The notes under the pieces are model-generated. The model ran no database searches. It was not told where the DNA came from and saw nothing but the letters and a program-made list of their open reading frames with translations. The position numbers were made by a program, and so were the translations under genes. 64,000 bases of DNA, from contig CABFPE010000157.1 of NCBI GenBank assembly GCA_900660155.1, forward strand, positions 1,045,427 through 1,109,426. The letters are read 5' to 3'. The stretch's first letter is position 1. Each line of letters opens with the position of its first letter. Of this stretch, positions 60,775-64,000 are shown one piece after another. Source of the stretch: Hofstenia miamia (Eukaryota > Xenacoelomorpha > Acoela > Hofsteniidae).

Positions 60775-61706
60775 CCCTAGTAAATAAATTTTGCAAAAAA
60801 TTGCCAAATACTTGGAAAGGAATTGCAAATCGATTCCAAATATTTGCCAAAAATTTGGCAAATTTTCCAAATTTTATGTAAACTTTCCAAATATTTGGCA
60901 AATTTTCCAAATAATTGCAAACTTTCCAAGAATTTGCCAAATATTCTGCAAACTTTCCAAATTTTGGGCTAAGTCAATTTTTTAGAGCACATTAAATATA
61001 TTAAACAATTACAATCATACATTTATTCAAAGCATTAGAATTTCATTAGTTAGTTATTCATAACAGCAGTTGATTAAACTGCCTACAAAGTATACATTTG
61101 AGTGTATACAGAGATGTAGAGACCCAAGACCAATAAGTCATTGTCTAAACTACAGCAATCAACTGCCAACCAATTGCATTTATGCATTGGCATGTCAGTC
61201 AACATCATAATTTCAAACTAAGTCAACATTGATTATATACCAAATAAGCTTGTTTATATTTCATAACAATTCACTCAAAATTATGGCAATTATGAATTAT
61301 AATTTAAACATCTATAAGTATGGTAGATTTAAAAATTATTTCTGGTATGAACATAAAAAAAGTAAATGAACACAGGTGATAACGCTAGTCTATAACTAGT
61401 ACTAATTGCGTACTTAAATGTTGCATAAATTATTCTTAGATATATAAATATTTTAATTGTTTATAATAGTAGTCAATAAAAAGTTGAAATTTTCGTTATA
61501 TTGGTTTCAAAAATGTTTGAAATAGTTTATTATATATTACGCACACTTTTATTTATTCAAATAAGCTGTAAAAAAATGAATGTACAAATTTTACAAATTT
61601 GGAAAATTTGGCAATTATTTGGAATATTTCCATTTACAAAAATTATGCATTTTTATCCAAATATTTGGCAAATATTTGCCAAATTTTCCAAACGTATTTA
61701 CTAGGG
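60775..61706. mobile_element. Nonautonomous inverted-repeat element with TTTGGCAAA/TTTCCAAA repeats
   Basis: The ends CCCTAGTAAATAAATTTTGC and, inverted, CCCTAGTAAATACGTTTGG share 13 bases. TTTGGCAAATTTTCCAAA-type words fill 60790-60965 and recur at 61590-61695. The short frames there (for example FPNIWQIFQIIANFP) are just translated repeats. No convincing target duplication is seen (4 of 8), so the superfamily is unsure. Confidence 0.65.
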
Positions 61707-61975
61707 TTGTAATTGACATAGCAAATAAGTTAATAAGAATTGAGCAATACAATATTGCCACATATTAATTAGTTATAATTTTAACATTGAAATAGCGATT
61801 CTAAGGTTTTAAATTTTAAGAAATGAGTTACTCAGTATCAGTACTTTAGTAAAATGTGCGATCTCAAACACGGTAAATTTCAGTAATTGCTTACAAATAG
61901 TAATGAAAAATCAAATTAGCAAAACTGCACATATATTATCATTGTTTTCTGACCTATAGCAACGTCTTACAAACA

Positions 61976-61981
61976 TTTAAT
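61976..61981 (-). promoter_or_regulatory. Possible polyadenylation signal of the SPMIP7-like gene
   Basis: ATTAAA on the minus strand lies about 28 bases after the stop codon. The distance is short but usable; chance occurrence is likely in this composition. Confidence 0.3.
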
Positions 61982-62009
61982 AAATTCAGCTAAATTCAAA
62001 ATTTGAAAG

Positions 62010-63227
62010 CTATGCAACATTCTCTAGTGGGCTAGCCTGAGCCGAATTCTTGTTCATAGGATCCACCACAAGTTCTTCCCGTTGTGATCGAACAAAAGGA
62101 TTGCATGGAGGCACTTGACTGATGGTTTTTGACATGTTTCCACTTAATCCATGTTGTGGAACATTTGATGCAGACTTAGGAAAAGGCGTATGGGTTACTT
62201 GTGATGCAGATGCGGGCTTTTCACAGTGATTACTAATAACGCCTAACCACCAGACATTTCCAGTATATCCTGGAATGTTTTGACTTCTTCCTGTTCCGTA
62301 GTATGTTGGTACATTGTTTCGTTTTACTGTCAGCGGCAGAAACCCCTTCCATGTATTGTCAATATCACCCTCACCAGAAATGTGCCCACCGTAATTAGGG
62401 ATTTGATAGGTTCTTTTAGAAGGACTGCAAAAACTATATGGGCGCTTTTCGTGCAAATGTTGATTTCTTTTTTGAAAGTAATCCCAACCTTTCGCAACAG
62501 CCTGCCATTCCTTGGGAGTTTTTTCCTTCATTATTTTCATAGCCTTCAATCTTTCTGTAATGGGATCTGGTTCTGGTTCCACTGTTGTATCTGGAGCCTT
62601 TATTGGCGTTGGCAATTTCGAGTCCCAATTTACTTCTTCAAATGCTCTTTGTGTTGATGATTTATAAACCATGTTCTTAATAATATCATTGGACCAAATT
62701 TCCGCTACACGTGCATCTTCTTTCGATCGTTCTGTGGGTTCCCAATTACGTGTATCGCCATATTCGTCCCGCCAACCAGAAAATATTGTTTTCCCACGTA
62801 GTACATTTTCTGTTTCTTTGCGATTTTGCCACGAAAAAGGTCCAGATACTGCGGACTTTGCTCTTACCTGTAATCTGGCTAATGGCTCTCCCTTCCGATG
62901 AATAGCTGCTGTTGACGGTCTGAAATTTTGAATAGTGTAAGGATTGACTTGCTGTGGTTTTTCATCTTCGTAGGTTTCATAGCTCGGATTCTTAATCGGT
63001 TCATTGCATTCCGCCTTCTGAGCAACACTCAGCATTCCACTGAACGTAGGATCACCTGAACCCACATCATCTCTGTGTGGAGCTAGAGGTCTCTCCCCCT
63101 CATCATGAAAACGTACTGTATTCTGAGATGATAAATCTGAAAAACGCTTCACATCACTATATTGACCCCTTTGTTTTGGTAATCTGAATCTTTTTTGCTG
63201 GTCTTCTAGCTTTTCCTGTTCGTCCAT
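62010..63227 (-). CDS. SPATA48/SPMIP7-like sperm microtubule inner protein, single exon
   Basis: An uninterrupted 405-codon frame runs from ATG (63225-63227) to stop (62010-62012). The protein is hydrophilic, rich in Pro, Asn, Trp and charged residues, with no signal peptide or membrane segment. Notable segments are KTIFSGWRDEYGDTRNWEPT (about residues 145-165), ERLKAMKIMKEKTPKEWQAV (about 226-245), and near residues 275-330 IPNYGGHISGEGDIDNTWKG, VPTYYGTGRSQNIPGYTGNV and WW. The closing IPxYxGHI...IPGYTGxV pattern is what I recall from SPATA48 (now SPMIP7) and, more loosely, other ciliary inner-junction proteins such as the FAM166/CIMIP2 group. Such proteins bind inside axonemal doublet microtubules of sperm tails. 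The family call is from memory of motifs. The frame is intact, so I think it is functional. It is intronless in a locus with long introns, which could mean a retrocopy. Confidence 0.6.
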   Translation of the reverse strand: MDEQEKLEDQQKRFRLPKQRGQYSDVKRFSDLSSQNTVRFHDEGERPLAPHRDDVGSGDPTFSGMLSVAQKAECNEPIKNPSYETYEDEKPQQVNPYTIQNFRPSTAAIHRKGEPLARLQVRAKSAVSGPFSWQNRKETENVLRGKTIFSGWRDEYGDTRNWEPTERSKEDARVAEIWSNDIIKNMVYKSSTQRAFEEVNWDSKLPTPIKAPDTTVEPEPDPITERLKAMKIMKEKTPKEWQAVAKGWDYFQKRNQHLHEKRPYSFCSPSKRTYQIPNYGGHISGEGDIDNTWKGFLPLTVKRNNVPTYYGTGRSQNIPGYTGNVWWLGVISNHCEKPASASQVTHTPFPKSASNVPQHGLSGNMSKTISQVPPCNPFVRSQREELVVDPMNKNSAQASPLENVA

Positions 63228-64000
63228 ACGTTAACAAATGTTCACCATGTAATAGAAATCACGTGCATAAATTCACTACGGTATTGAAGTTACTATAGAG
63301 ATCATTTAAATGACATTAGCGGCATATTTAAATTTAATTGCGCAACGCATTTTTACCTTTACAATTCTTCGTTGCTAGAAAATTTGTAGTGTAGTCAAAT
63401 TAAATATTAATTGTAACGTAAATAAACTATCCTACAGCTGTTCATGTTGATTGATTAAAATTAATTACAAATCAGTATAATATTAAATTAATACTGTGGT
63501 ATATTAATAAAGGATTAATAATTTTATTGTTTTCATTTATGACATTCGTTAATTTTCCAAGCATTAACTTCTTAACAGAAATCAATTTAAATGTTTTACT
63601 TGAGAGTACAGTTTAGACATACACTCAGTTTTAAATAAGTAATAGTTGTTTGGAACAAATCACAGATTTGCTTTTAAAATAGTCAAATTTTGCTAATTTT
63701 GTCTAGAAATTTTAGCTGGAATCAATTGGAATGGCTTGGTGACTCATGGCCCTGCTAGCTGTGTATTTTGGTGCTATAGTGACTTTGATAATGTGGCTGT
63801 TAAAATGGTTAAACTGATGTAAATTCACTCAAGGGAATTTTTTTGTTACAAAGTAGGTTTTCACAAATTTAGCCGAAAAATATTAGCTTAGTCGATTGCC
63901 TAGCAACTGCTTCAATTTTCTCCGTTTTCTAGTCTAAGATTCTTGCCATTTGTGGCCTCTGCTAAGATTTAATGTGTCGATCATATTTGAATACCTCAAA
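63228..64000. other. Upstream region of the SPMIP7-like gene
   Basis: This is AT-rich DNA. I see no further exon, clear promoter element or repeat. Confidence 0.4.

Noticed and set aside
60791-61768. Asn/Ile/Phe-rich frames such as FPNIWQIFQI on both strands
   Set aside because: They are translations of the TTTGGCAAA/TTTCCAAA repeat words of a transposable element.
62280-62905. + strand frames (125, 76 and 64 codons) under the 405-codon minus gene
   Set aside because: They are antisense shadows of the intact minus-strand frame.
1-64000. tRNA, rRNA and CRISPR arrays
   Set aside because: I saw no cloverleaf-like segment with A and B box sequences, no rRNA motif and no spaced direct-repeat array. 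A covariance-model scan would be needed to exclude tRNAs fully.

Overview
The window is animal nuclear DNA, strongly AT-rich. It has spliceosomal introns, dense (TA)n microsatellites and many dispersed transposon relics. The mix (a Cys-loop-less pentameric ligand-gated channel, a sperm microtubule protein relative, Penelope-like and CR1/jockey-like retroelements, Tc1 and many hAT-like nonautonomous elements) fits an invertebrate, probably aquatic. I cannot name the species. The region is a draft assembly: one 21-base N run and four single Ns are present, and four of these five gaps are flanked by identical direct duplications that look like unmerged contig overlaps.

Layout. Bases 3436-48692 on the + strand hold one long gene that I assembled from 13 exons. 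The reading frame closes across all 12 splice junctions and gives a 502-residue pentameric ligand-gated ion channel. It lacks both cysteines of the signature Cys loop, has a very short TM3-TM4 linker, and carries an unrecognised tail of about 136 residues spread over small exons. Its first intron is 26.3 kb, another intron is only 48 nt, and one exon is 19 nt. The large introns hold most of the mobile DNA: a Tc1 copy with intact termini (14230-15873), Penelope-like fragments (4195-4595; 35945-37955), and hAT-like elements at 6582, 7920, 10271, 11264, 17156 and 19335. An unidentified 174-codon minus-strand reading frame lies at 25912-26436.

From 48693 to 62009 there is no supported host gene. 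This stretch holds a degenerate tandem repeat, a hAT-like element with a small open frame (53583-54270), a decayed SGNH-hydrolase-like frame (minus strand, 55140-55925), two LINE reverse transcriptase relics (57220-57730 and 57980-59330) and another foldback element (60775-61706). Bases 62010-63227 on the minus strand carry an intact 405-codon single-exon gene resembling the sperm microtubule inner protein SPATA48/SPMIP7 family. The two host genes converge and show no functional link in the sequence.

The most distinctive observation beyond the channel is architectural. At least six unrelated-looking nonautonomous elements share one design: short terminal inverted repeats, usually 8-bp target duplications (two exact, two near-exact), and clusters of a short element-specific word just inside each end.
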